Shown here piece by piece: positions 16,759 through 27,066 of a stretch of DNA of 64,000 nt. Position numbers and translations under genes: made by a program. Position 1 is the stretch's first letter. Each line of letters starts with the position of its first letter. This stretch comes from Devosia sp. FKR38. Lineage in GTDB: Bacteria > Pseudomonadota > Alphaproteobacteria > Rhizobiales > Devosiaceae. The stretch spans positions 1,464,456 to 1,528,455 of the forward strand of contig NZ_STGC01000005.1 in the NCBI RefSeq assembly GCF_005222805.1. Direction: 5' to 3'. Below the pieces are notes generated by a model. It saw only the letters and a list, made by a program, of their open reading frames with translations, did no database searches and was not told the DNA's origin.

Positions 16759-18288
16759 ATGACCTCTTTCGCTCGCGCCCTTGTGGCTGGCGTATCCGTG
16801 ATCGCTCTCACGGTTCCCGCCTTTGCCCAGTCGACCCTGCCGCAGGCTGATGACAGCTACTTCCTCGCCGCCCAGGCTGAACTTGCCGCCAAGGAAGCCA
16901 TCAAGCCCAACACCGGCAAGGCCACGAACGTCATCATGTTCATCGTTGATGGCATGTCTGTTCCCACCATCACCGCTGCCCGCATCCTCGAAGGCCAGAA
17001 CGCCGGCGTCGACGGCGAGAGCCATTCGCTCGCCTTCGAAAAGCTGCTGCCGCACACCGCCCTGGTCAAGACCTATACCCATGACAGCCAGGTCGCCGAT
17101 TCTGCACCGACCGCCACCGCCATCACCTCGGGCATCAAGTCGCTGAACGGCACCATCGGTGTCGACCAGACCGCCGTGCTGGAAGATTGCGCGAGCCAGG
17201 CCGGCTCGACCACCAAGTCGATCTTCGAACAGGCTGAGGAAGCTGGCCTTGCCACCGGCGTGATCTCCACCGCCCGCATCACCCACGCCACCCCGGCTGC
17301 CGCCTATGCCCACACCGTGGCCCGCGACTGGGAAAACGACACCCAGCTGCCCGAAGATGCCGCTGGCAAGTGCGCCGACATTGCTTCGCAGCTGGTCGAC
17401 TGGTCGTTCGGTGACGGCTTTGAAGTCGTCTTCGGCGGCGGCCGCGCCAACTTCATGCTCGACAGCCAGAAGGATCCCGAAGACGAGACCAAGATGGGCG
17501 CGCGCAAGAGCCGCGACCTGATCGCTGACTGGCAGGCCAAGCACAATGACGGCGCCTATGTGTGGAACCAGGAAGGCTTCGACGCCCTGGGCGCCGACAC
17601 CACCCGCGTGCTGGGCCTCTTCAACGGCAGCCACATGCAGTATGAAGCCGACCGCGCCAAGGATGCCGGTGGCGAACCCTCGATCGCCGAGATGACCACC
17701 AAGGCCATCGAGATCCTGAGCAAGAACGACACCGGCTACGTGCTGATGGTCGAAGGTGGCCGTGTCGACCACGCCCACCACGCCGGCAACGCCGCCCGCG
17801 CCCTGACCGACACCATCGCCGTGTCCGAAGCCGTGCAGGCTGCCTATGACGCCGTGAACCCCGAAGACACGCTGATCCTGGTCACCGCCGACCACAGCCA
17901 CGTCTTCAGCATTGCCGGCTACCCGGTGCGTGGCAACCCGATCCTGGGCATTGCCGGCACCGCTGACGACGGCAAGGCCTATACCACGCTCGGCTACATG
18001 AACGGCCCGGGCGCTGCGACCTATGACGAAGCCAATCCCCCGACCCGTCCGGAAGGCGCCGATGCCGATGCCCCGCTGACCATCCGCGCTGACCTCAAGG
18101 ATGTCGACACCACCGATATCGACTTCCTGCAGCAGGCGCTGATCCCCATGGGTTCGGAAAGCCATGCCGGCGACGACGTCACCATCTTCGCCCAGGGCCC
18201 GCAGAGCTACCTGTTCGACGGTGTCATCGAGCAGAACATGATCTACCACGTCATGGCCAAGGCGCTTGAACTGAACGCCGCCAAGTAA
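16759..18288 (+). CDS. phoA: Periplasmic alkaline phosphatase (PhoA superfamily)
   Basis: Hydrolyses phosphate monoesters in the periplasm to release phosphate. The 509-residue precursor starts MTSFARALVAGVSVIALTVP and has an AFA signal-peptidase site near residue 23. Zinc/magnesium-site motifs are visible: MFIVDGMS (61-67), the nucleophile region DSAPTATAITSG (Ser115), a GGRVDHAHHAGNA metal loop, TADHSH, and a late ESHAGDD. The start at 16759 with AGGAAG upstream is chosen over an ATG 21 codons earlier because it begins the signal peptide. The Pho-box array upstream predicts induction by phosphate starvation. Confidence 0.93.
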   Translation: MTSFARALVAGVSVIALTVPAFAQSTLPQADDSYFLAAQAELAAKEAIKPNTGKATNVIMFIVDGMSVPTITAARILEGQNAGVDGESHSLAFEKLLPHTALVKTYTHDSQVADSAPTATAITSGIKSLNGTIGVDQTAVLEDCASQAGSTTKSIFEQAEEAGLATGVISTARITHATPAAAYAHTVARDWENDTQLPEDAAGKCADIASQLVDWSFGDGFEVVFGGGRANFMLDSQKDPEDETKMGARKSRDLIADWQAKHNDGAYVWNQEGFDALGADTTRVLGLFNGSHMQYEADRAKDAGGEPSIAEMTTKAIEILSKNDTGYVLMVEGGRVDHAHHAGNAARALTDTIAVSEAVQAAYDAVNPEDTLILVTADHSHVFSIAGYPVRGNPILGIAGTADDGKAYTTLGYMNGPGAATYDEANPPTRPEGADADAPLTIRADLKDVDTTDIDFLQQALIPMGSESHAGDDVTIFAQGPQSYLFDGVIEQNMIYHVMAKALELNAAK

Positions 18289-18291
18289 GAG

Positions 18292-18343
18292 GCTGCCAGA
18301 TCGGCAGCGCGACCATCGGGGCCGCCGGTTCACGCCGGCGGCC
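18292..18343 (+). terminator. Two hairpins downstream of alkaline phosphatase
   Basis: GCTGCC/GGCAGC (18292-18308) is followed by a 9-bp GGCCGCCGG/CCGGCGGCC stem with a 6-base loop (18320-18343). A short TTGCCCTTT follows. The U-tract is weak. Confidence 0.55.
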
Positions 18344-18429
18344 TTGCCCTTTCACGACATTGTGAGTGTCACACGCATGCCGTCCAGCCGCTCTATTCTG
18401 GAGGCCCAACAGCGGGAAGGATCACGCTC

Positions 18430-18861
18430 ATGGACAGACGCAATTTTCTTGGCGCCCTCGCCACGGCGCCTCTCCTGGCCAGCATCACCCCGGCCTTTGC
18501 CAATACGCCCAGCCTGCGCTTCCGCGACATGTATGCGCGCGGCAAGGACCTCTCCGAGACCGCCATGGCCCTGCAGGGCCAGCGCATCGAAATGACCGGC
18601 TACATGGCCCCGCCGCTCAAGCCCGAGATCAATTTCTTCGTGCTGACCAAAATCCCCATGGCCACCTGCCCCTTCTGCAATGACGCGGCGGACTGGCCCG
18701 ATGATATCGTCGTCTCCTATTTCGAGGGCGACATGGAATTCACCCGCTTTTCCAACCTGATCCGGGTGGAAGGCATTTTTGACACTGGCGTCAAGACCGA
18801 CGCGGCAACCGGCTTTGTCAGCAAGGTGCGCCTGCTCGAGACCACCTATACCCGCCTCTGA
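18430..18861 (+). CDS. DUF3299 periplasmic protein with Tat-like signal
   Basis: A 143-residue protein beginning MDRRNFLGALATAPLLAS, a twin-arginine-type signal. A DUF3299 domain follows with a CPFC pair at Cys80-Cys83. Proteins of this family occur beside ABC transporters of the Vibrio ZrgABCDE zinc-uptake type. The ABC ATPase starts nine bases after its stop and the permease overlaps that, so the three form one operon. The Cys pair could bind metal or act in redox. A metal-uptake role is inferred from context and not shown. Confidence 0.75.
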   Translation: MDRRNFLGALATAPLLASITPAFANTPSLRFRDMYARGKDLSETAMALQGQRIEMTGYMAPPLKPEINFFVLTKIPMATCPFCNDAADWPDDIVVSYFEGDMEFTRFSNLIRVEGIFDTGVKTDAATGFVSKVRLLETTYTRL

Positions 18862-18870
18862 AAGCACACC

Positions 18871-19548
18871 ATGCCCGGACTGTCGCTGGCCGCCTCTGGC
18901 CTGCGCCTCGCCTTTGCCGGCGAAGGCATTATTGACCTGCCAGAGCTGACCCTGGCGCCGGGCACGCTGACCGCCCTGGCCGGTCCGTCCGGCTCGGGCA
19001 AATCCACCCTGCTCTATCTGCTGTCGGGCCTGCTGCGCCCCGATGCCGGCAGCGTCACCTGGGCCGGCCAGGATCTCGCCCGGCTGGGCGAGAGCCAGCG
19101 CGACCGCTGGCGCCGCCGGCACGCCGGCTTCATCTTCCAGAATTTTCACCTGATCGAGGAACTGAGCCCGCTCGACAATGTGCTGGTGCCGGTCTGGTTC
19201 GACCATGTCTCGGCCAAGGCGGCGCGGCCCCGCGCCATCGCCCTGCTTGACCAGCTCGAGGTGCCGCAGCGGCGCGCCCATGTCGCGCTGCTGTCGCGCG
19301 GCGAGCAGCAGCGCGTCGCCATTGCCCGGGCGCTGATCGGCGATCCCGCTGTCATCTTTGCCGATGAACCCACCGCCAGCCTCGACGCCACTTCGGGTCA
19401 AACCGTCATCGCCGTGTTACGCGATCTGGCGCTGGGCCAGGGCCGCACCGTGCTGGTGGCCACCCATGATGCCGCCCTGCGCGCCCAGGCCGGCACCACT
19501 GTGCTGCTCGAACATGGCCGCACCCGCCACAGCGAGGCGACCGCATGA
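18871..19548 (+). CDS. ABC transporter ATPase (LolD/MacB-like)
   Basis: The 225-residue ATPase has Walker A GPSGSGKST at 38-46, the signature LSRGEQQRVAIARAL, Walker B VIFADEP and an H-loop ATHD near 200. It is the size and type that energises FtsX/MacB-fold permeases. It overlaps the downstream permease by four bases (ATGA), so the two are coupled. With the upstream DUF3299 protein it forms a predicted envelope metal-handling system. Confidence 0.9.
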   Translation: MPGLSLAASGLRLAFAGEGIIDLPELTLAPGTLTALAGPSGSGKSTLLYLLSGLLRPDAGSVTWAGQDLARLGESQRDRWRRRHAGFIFQNFHLIEELSPLDNVLVPVWFDHVSAKAARPRAIALLDQLEVPQRRAHVALLSRGEQQRVAIARALIGDPAVIFADEPTASLDATSGQTVIAVLRDLALGQGRTVLVATHDAALRAQAGTTVLLEHGRTRHSEATA

Positions 19549-20795
19549 ACCCTTTTCCCATTGCCTGGGCCTCGCTGCGCCGCAACCGCTTCACCGCCAT
19601 CCTGTTCATCGCCATTGTCGCGCTGACCGTCGCCCTGGGCATCGCCATTTCCGCCCAGGAACGCGCCCTGCGCCTGGGCAGCGCCCGCGCCGCCGACAAG
19701 TTCGACCTCATCGTCGCCGCGCCCGGCAGCCACAATGACGTGCTGTTCTCCACCGTCTATCTCGACCCCAGCGCCGTGCCGCTGCTCGATCCGGCCATTA
19801 CCCGCCTGCTGCTCGAAGACGACCAGGCCGAGTTCGTCGCCCCGATCGGCTTTGGCGACGCCATTGGCGATGCGCCGGTCGTGGGCACCACCGCCGCCTT
19901 TGTCGAGCATCTGTCGGGCGGGCTGGCCGAGGGCCGCGTCTTTACCGCGCTGAACGAGGCCGTGGTCGGCGCCCTGTCGCCCCATGCCATCGGCGACCAG
20001 CTTGAAGTGTCGCACGGCCATGGCGGCGCCACAGGCACCGATGCCGATGCCGCCGCCGATGCCATCGCCGCCGGCGCAGCTGTTCCCGGCGGCGATGGCG
20101 ACCACCCCACCATCACCATCACTGGCCGCATGCAGCCCACGGGCACGCCCTGGGACCGCGCCGTGGTGGTGCCGATCGAATACAACTGGTCGGCCCATGG
20201 CCTGGGCACCGGCCACCGGCCCGGCGACAGCCACATCGGCCCGCCCTTTGACCCCGACAGCCTGCCCGGCCTGCCCGCCGTAGTGGTCAAGCCGGTGGAC
20301 GTGGCCGCCGCCTATGGCCTGCGCGGCGCCTATCGCACGCCGCAGTCGACGGCGTTTTTCCCCGCCGAAGTGCTGGTCGAACTCTATGCGCTGCTGGGCG
20401 ACGCCACCGCCATCATGAGTGCGCTGACCCTGGCCGCCCAGGCCCTGGTGGTCGCGGCGATCCTGGCCGGGATCGTCGCCATTCTCGATCTGCAGCGCCA
20501 GCAATTTGCCGTGCTGCGGGCGCTGGGGGCGTCGCGCGGCTTCGTCTTTGCCACCGTCTGGGTCTATGTCGCCGCGCTCATCGTCACCGGGGCCATCGCG
20601 GGCCTGCTGCTCGGCTGGGGCTTTGCCGCCATTGTCTCCGAACTGCTGGCCAACCAGACCGGGGTCGCCATGCGGGCCGAGATCGGCAGCAGCGAATTCC
20701 GCCTGGTCGGCGCCCTGGTGGCGCTGGGCCTGCTGCTGGCCAGCCTGCCCGCTGTGCTGATCTATCGCCGGCCGGTCGTCGACGGCCTGCGATAG
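19545..20795 (+). CDS. ABC transporter permease, FtsX/MacB fold
   Basis: A 416-residue protein with one N-terminal membrane helix (about residues 18-40), a large periplasmic domain and three C-terminal helices (about 285-400), the FtsX/MacB layout. The periplasmic part contains a low-complexity insert with several His and Asp residues (SHGHGG, then Ala/Asp/Gly runs to GDGDH), which could bind metal. It overlaps the ATPase gene by four bases. A hairpin lies between its stop and the convergent PCuAC-like gene. Confidence 0.85.
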   Translation: MNPFPIAWASLRRNRFTAILFIAIVALTVALGIAISAQERALRLGSARAADKFDLIVAAPGSHNDVLFSTVYLDPSAVPLLDPAITRLLLEDDQAEFVAPIGFGDAIGDAPVVGTTAAFVEHLSGGLAEGRVFTALNEAVVGALSPHAIGDQLEVSHGHGGATGTDADAAADAIAAGAAVPGGDGDHPTITITGRMQPTGTPWDRAVVVPIEYNWSAHGLGTGHRPGDSHIGPPFDPDSLPGLPAVVVKPVDVAAAYGLRGAYRTPQSTAFFPAEVLVELYALLGDATAIMSALTLAAQALVVAAILAGIVAILDLQRQQFAVLRALGASRGFVFATVWVYVAALIVTGAIAGLLLGWGFAAIVSELLANQTGVAMRAEIGSSEFRLVGALVALGLLLASLPAVLIYRRPVVDGLR

Positions 20796-20833
20796 GACAA
20801 GGGGAGCCGCTGACGCGACTCCCCCACCAGAAG

Positions 20834-20869
20834 CCCGGCGGAGCCAGGAAGCTACGCCTCTCCGCCGGG
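20834..20869. terminator. Hairpin between convergent ABC permease and PCuAC-like genes
   Basis: A perfect 10-bp stem CCCGGCGGAG (20834-20843) and CTCCGCCGGG (20860-20869) with a 16-base loop. It could act in both directions. No long U-tract is present. Confidence 0.55.
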
Positions 20870-20887
20870 TTCCGATTGCTTCAGATG

Positions 20888-21370
20888 CTAGTGGCTGTGG
20901 CCAGCATGGCTATGCGCCTTGGCATCGGCAGCCTCGACTTCGACATGGAGGTCCAGATGCGCGCCCATGCCAAAGTCCACCGTCAGCTCAAAGTCTTCGC
21001 CCTGCACCAGCGCCTGCGTCAGGCCGGAGAGGCGCAGCCCGAGCCCCTCGGGCTCCAGCGCAAAATGTCCGGGCGCAATCTGCACCGGGCCCACGCTTTG
21101 ATAAGTCAGCGTGCCATCGTTGCCCAGCGTGGCCCCGACGATCTCGACACCGGCCGCGACGGCGGTGGCCGCACCGGCCAGCTGCACGGCGGCGCCATCA
21201 TTGTCGATCTCGAAGAACACCAGCGTGTCGCCACCGGCTGCGGCGGCCCGCGCCCAGGGATGCACCACGGTCAGGCCGCCGACACTGGCCACATGGTCAT
21301 GCTCATCCTCTGCCAGCACCGACTGCAGCGGCAGCAGGCACAACAGGGCAATAAGGGTGGGGCGCAGCAT
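20888..21370 (-). CDS. PCuAC-like periplasmic metal-binding protein
   Basis: A 160-residue precursor with signal peptide MLRPTLIALLCLLPLQSVLA, then a PCuAC (DUF461) beta-sandwich: HPWARAAAAGG near 37-47 and APGHFALEPEGLGLRL near 99-113. The usual H-x-M Cu(I) ligands of the centre are missing (GVEIVGATL stands there). Instead the tail is His-rich (HLDLHVEVE, then AHSHAGHSH). GGAGA lies eight bases before the ATG, with an 18-base palindrome next to it. This and the signal peptide argue for an independent gene, although the frame is open from the upstream GyrI-like sequence. It converges on the ABC operon. Confidence 0.78.
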   Translation of the reverse strand: MLRPTLIALLCLLPLQSVLAEDEHDHVASVGGLTVVHPWARAAAAGGDTLVFFEIDNDGAAVQLAGAATAVAAGVEIVGATLGNDGTLTYQSVGPVQIAPGHFALEPEGLGLRLSGLTQALVQGEDFELTVDFGMGAHLDLHVEVEAADAKAHSHAGHSH

Positions 21371-21928
21371 CGGCCAGTCTCCGTAATGATGTAACATTAC
21401 TTCGATAGAAGAGCTTGGTGACGCTGGCGTGACAGGCGGCACGGGGACGACGGGCCCTGCCGGCCTGCCCAAGCGATCCAGCCCAAACTGAATCTCGATT
21501 TCCTGATAGGATGCGCCCGGCCCGTCATAGCGGCGATAGACCTCGCGGCTTTCGCCGGACAACACATGGCGGGACTGGCTGATCGCTTCGACAAGGGGCG
21601 CATAGCCCTGGGTGAACAGCGTACGCAGCGGGCCCCGATGCACCGCGCTGGCCACCATGATCGGCGCGAGATGGATCAGCTCGAACGGCCCGTCATAGGG
21701 CAGCGGCGCCGCCACCGGGCGACAGATGCGCCAATCAAACAGCGTCTTGCCATCCCTGGGCAGATCGCGAGCGATAAAGATCCAGGGCGCGCTGGCCACC
21801 ATGCCAACCCGGGCAATCTCGGCGTCCAGCTGCGGCGACAGCGCGGCGGCGGTCGCCTTGACCTGCGCAATCGACAGGCGCCGCGGCGCCGACAGCGCCC
21901 AAATCTCCGGTGTTTCAACCACTTGCAT
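20888..21928 (-). CDS. GyrI-like domain ORF, open in frame through the PCuAC-like gene
   Basis: From the ATG at 21928 (AGGAGA six bases upstream) about 150 residues look like a stand-alone GyrI-like/effector-binding-domain protein: PEIWALSAPRRLSIAQV, a PLPYDGPFELIHLAP core and YQEIEIQFGL at the end. There is no stop afterwards. The frame crosses a Pro/Val/Ser-rich linker and an operator-like palindrome, then enters the signal peptide of the PCuAC-like protein, for 346 residues in total. A cytosolic domain fused to an internal signal peptide makes little sense. Either a stop was lost or the annotated end of the first gene is shared. Confidence 0.55.
   Translation of the reverse strand: MQVVETPEIWALSAPRRLSIAQVKATAAALSPQLDAEIARVGMVASAPWIFIARDLPRDGKTLFDWRICRPVAAPLPYDGPFELIHLAPIMVASAVHRGPLRTLFTQGYAPLVEAISQSRHVLSGESREVYRRYDGPGASYQEIEIQFGLDRLGRPAGPVVPVPPVTPASPSSSIEVMLHHYGDWPMLRPTLIALLCLLPLQSVLAEDEHDHVASVGGLTVVHPWARAAAAGGDTLVFFEIDNDGAAVQLAGAATAVAAGVEIVGATLGNDGTLTYQSVGPVQIAPGHFALEPEGLGLRLSGLTQALVQGEDFELTVDFGMGAHLDLHVEVEAADAKAHSHAGHSH
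21383..21400. promoter_or_regulatory. Operator-like palindrome (possible Zur site) before the PCuAC-like gene
   Basis: GTAATG (21383-21388) and CATTAC (21395-21400) form perfect 6-base arms around a 6-base A+T-rich centre. The site abuts the ribosome site of the PCuAC-like ORF. Its shape and A+T content resemble Fur/Zur-family operators; the identity of the regulator is a guess. Confidence 0.5.
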
Positions 21929-22054
21929 CGCCTGTCTCCTGGCCGGCACGCTAGGGCGCAACGAGTTTGGCTGCAAAGCCAAGGCGAGTTTTTTTGTTCC
22001 TTTGCGCCGGAGAAACTGACCGAACGCGAAAAATCATGCCCCCGAGGGGCAAAC

Positions 22055-22081
22055 AAAAAAGGCCCGGATCGCTCCGGGCCT
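22055..22081 (-). terminator. Intrinsic terminator of clpA
   Basis: Read on the minus strand, AGGCCCGGA and TCCGGGCCT form a 9-bp stem with a 4-base loop, followed directly by a run of at least six U. It lies about 27 bases after the clpA stop. Confidence 0.9.
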
Positions 22082-22107
22082 CTTTCATTGTCTCAATCTA
22101 ATCCGCT

Positions 22108-24447
<2,340 letters not shown>

Positions 24448-24456
24448 ATGATGTTC

Positions 24457-24861
24457 CTATTGCTTTTCCATCACGCATTGCAGCGGATGCTGGTTCTTGC
24501 GTGCCGTATCCATGACGCGGGTCACCTTGGTTTCAGCGACCTCGTATGGATAGATGCCGCACTCACCCACCCCCTTCTGGTGAACATGCAGCATGATCTG
24601 CACGGCCTCTTCACGCGATTTGTTGAAGACGTCCTGCAGAACGAGAATGACGAACTCCATCGGCGTGTAGTCGTCATTGAGCAGCACCACGCGGTACAGA
24701 TTTGGCCGCTTGGTCTTGGGCCGGGTCTTGGTGATGGTGCCCGTTTCGGTGCCACCCTTGCCCGGTTCGTGCTTGTCTGGCCCCGCATGGGCAGTCCCGG
24801 GCGCCAGACGCAGCGCGGCTGGGGCCTCGTCGGTTCGTGCGAGGAGGTCATCGAAAGTCAT
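24457..24861 (-). CDS. clpS: ClpS adaptor for ClpAP
   Basis: ClpS binds N-terminal destabilising residues and hands substrates to ClpA. The core ([18 protein letters not shown], then VMHVH-type helix [16 protein letters not shown]) is clear, with the substrate-pocket Asn-Asp-Asp and the VHxxG element. About 45 less conserved residues rich in Lys, Gly and Thr precede it. The start at 24861 (MTFDDLLAR) gives 134 residues; another ATG 16 codons upstream is possible, and neither has a strong ribosome site, so the start is uncertain. Confidence 0.92.
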   Translation of the reverse strand: MTFDDLLARTDEAPAALRLAPGTAHAGPDKHEPGKGGTETGTITKTRPKTKRPNLYRVVLLNDDYTPMEFVILVLQDVFNKSREEAVQIMLHVHQKGVGECGIYPYEVAETKVTRVMDTARKNQHPLQCVMEKQ

Positions 24862-25386
24862 GGCGGTACATCTGTCGTGAGAGAAACGAAGCAGCATGGT
24901 GAGCAGCATTATGTAGGCAAATTCGGCCCCGTGTTAAGGGGCATGCAGTCCCGAATTTGTGATGTCAGCAATTGCAGGGATTTGGCCGGCAAATCGGCCT
25001 TTGCCGGCGTCAGAAGGGCTTGTATCCGAGTCCGGCACGGGGCGCATCAGCCTGTTGAACCCACCGGCATCGACGCGCCTTCCACCGACTCCGATCGGTA
25101 ACTGATCGCTTTCCGGTTGTGCGCGATGCCCGGGCGTTCACAGGCCGAACGCCCACAGATGGGACCTGACCCAGCAGGATGGCAACTGCCCCGCCGCGGA
25201 ATCGCCGGGCCATCGTCACCCAGTTTCCACACCCCAGCCAAAATCGACAGCATTTTACGGATTCGTAACGGGGGACCACTAAGGTCGGCAACGTTATTGG
25301 CGTGTACGGGTGCGTGGGGCTCCTCCGGACAGGCCAGGTGTTGTTGCGTACGGGCACAGAAGTGCACGAGAGTATTGGAGTATCGG
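24862..25386. other. Gene-poor 525-base interval with two perfect hairpins
   Basis: No convincing ORF is visible. It holds GCCGGCAAA/TTTGCCGGC (9-bp stem, 6-base loop, 24985-25008) and GGGCGTTC/GAACGCCC (8-bp stem, 7-base loop, 25132-25154). Neither is followed by a U-tract. It must contain the promoters of the divergent clpS and carboxypeptidase genes and has room for a small RNA. Confidence 0.5.
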
Positions 25387-26982
25387 GTGGCTTCCCAGGC
25401 GAAATCCCCATGGCGCATCGTTTTCATGCGCGCCCTTGCCACGGTTCTCGTGGCTCTCGCCGTCACAGCGCCCACCATGGCGCCTGCCCATGCCATCGAC
25501 AATCTGCGCAAATATGCCGGCATCGTGGTCGACGCCAAATCCGGCAAGGTCATGTATGAAGAGGCGGCCGACAGCCGTCGCTATCCGGCCTCGGTCACCA
25601 AGGTGATGACGCTCTATGTCCTGTTCCAGGAACTGAGCGCGGGCAATCTGCAGCTCTCCACCAAGATGACCGTATCGGCCCATGCCGCCGCCGCCGTGCC
25701 CACCAAGCTCGGCCTGCGCGCCGGCTCCACCATCACGGTGGAAAATGCCATCAAATCGCTGGTGACCCTGTCGGCCAATGACATGGCCCGCGTCATCGCC
25801 GAGCATATCTCGGGCTCTGAGGAACGCTTCGCCGAACGCATGACCGCCACCGCCCGTGCCCTGGGCATGCGCAACACCACCTATCGCAATGCCTCGGGCC
25901 TGCCCGACGGCGGCCAGGTGACCACGGTGCGCGACCAGGCGATCCTGGGCATCGCGGTCTATCAGCATTTTCCGAACTACTATGAGTTCTTCCAGACCCG
26001 CAGCTTCAGCTACGGCAAGTCGACCTATGGCAACCACAACCGCGTGCTGGGCTATATGGGCGCCGTGGACGGCATCAAGACCGGCTATATCAATGCCGCC
26101 GGCTCCAACCTGCTGACCGCCGCCCGCAAGGATGGCCGCCACATCGTTGTCGTCGCCTTCGGCTTCAACTCGGCCGGCGCCCGCGACGAGAAGGTGCGCA
26201 ACCTGGTCGCCACCTATCTGCCCAAGGCCCGCAGCGGCACCTACCTGGCCCAGATCGCCCAGCCGGGCCGCCAGGGCGGCGCCGTGCAGGTCGCCGTGGC
26301 GCAGTCGCCATCGGCAACCCCGGTCTTTGTGGTGCCCATGCCCCTGCCCGGCTTCCGCCTGGCGCAGCTGGTCGCCGCCAATGGCGCGTTGCCGCAGGCG
26401 CCGCTCAACCAGGCCGCGCCGCAGGTGGCCCTGGCCGACACCACTGCGCCCATGCCCGCCCCCATGCCCGCCGACCTCGGGCTGCAGCCGGCCGTGCAGG
26501 CCGCCAATACGCTGGCCGCCCCCACCCAGGCGCCCGAAGCGGCCTATCCCAGCCAGGACGTGATCGGCGCCTGGCTCAGCGACACCTATAATCTGGGCGC
26601 GCCGCCCTCGGCCCTGGGCCAGACCGCGCCCTCCGCCCCGCTCGACATGGTGCCGCCCGCCAATGTGCAGGCCGCCCCTGCCGCGGTCGACCTGATGACC
26701 TCGGGCAGCGTTGACACCGCCGACACCGGCACGGCACCGGGCAGCTGGGTCGTGCAGATCGGCGCCGGCCCGTCCGAAGACAGCGCCCGCGCCATGCTGG
26801 CCGACGCCGCTGGCAAGGCCGGCAAGCTCGGTGATTTCCGCTCCTATGTGGAGCGCTTCGAAAAGAGCGGCCAGGTGTTCTACCGCGCCCGCTTCGTCGG
26901 CTTCGGTGGCCGCGAGGACGCCACCGCCATGTGCAACCAGCTCAAGCAGCAGAACATGAGCTGCCTGGCCATGCAGAGCTGA
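25387..26982 (+). CDS. D-alanyl-D-alanine carboxypeptidase (S11) with C-terminal SPOR domain
   Basis: A low-molecular-mass PBP that trims pentapeptides in periplasmic peptidoglycan. With the GTG start at 25387 (TTGGAG seven bases upstream) the precursor is 531 residues, with a Lys/Arg n-region and an AHA cleavage site near residue 36. The catalytic triad motifs are S69-V-T-K72, S129-A-N131 and K231-T-G233. A Pro/Ala/Gln-rich linker leads to a C-terminal SPOR domain (about 450-531: GSWVVQIGAG to CNQLKQQNMSCL), which binds denuded septal glycan. An ATG at 25426 would shorten the signal's n-region and lacks a ribosome site. Confidence 0.92.
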   Translation: MASQAKSPWRIVFMRALATVLVALAVTAPTMAPAHAIDNLRKYAGIVVDAKSGKVMYEEAADSRRYPASVTKVMTLYVLFQELSAGNLQLSTKMTVSAHAAAAVPTKLGLRAGSTITVENAIKSLVTLSANDMARVIAEHISGSEERFAERMTATARALGMRNTTYRNASGLPDGGQVTTVRDQAILGIAVYQHFPNYYEFFQTRSFSYGKSTYGNHNRVLGYMGAVDGIKTGYINAAGSNLLTAARKDGRHIVVVAFGFNSAGARDEKVRNLVATYLPKARSGTYLAQIAQPGRQGGAVQVAVAQSPSATPVFVVPMPLPGFRLAQLVAANGALPQAPLNQAAPQVALADTTAPMPAPMPADLGLQPAVQAANTLAAPTQAPEAAYPSQDVIGAWLSDTYNLGAPPSALGQTAPSAPLDMVPPANVQAAPAAVDLMTSGSVDTADTGTAPGSWVVQIGAGPSEDSARAMLADAAGKAGKLGDFRSYVERFEKSGQVFYRARFVGFGGREDATAMCNQLKQQNMSCLAMQS

Positions 26983-27066
26983 GACCAGACGACAAGAACG
27001 AGCCGGGGCCACAGCGCTGCCGGCCACGAGGGGAAGCAAATTGGTGCCTGTGTTTGGAGTAGCCCA

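Noticed and set aside
16726-18333. 535-residue antisense frame opposite alkaline phosphatase
   Set aside because: Gly/Val/Asp-rich and without a recognisable domain. It mirrors a strongly supported gene; long antisense frames are common in GC-rich DNA.
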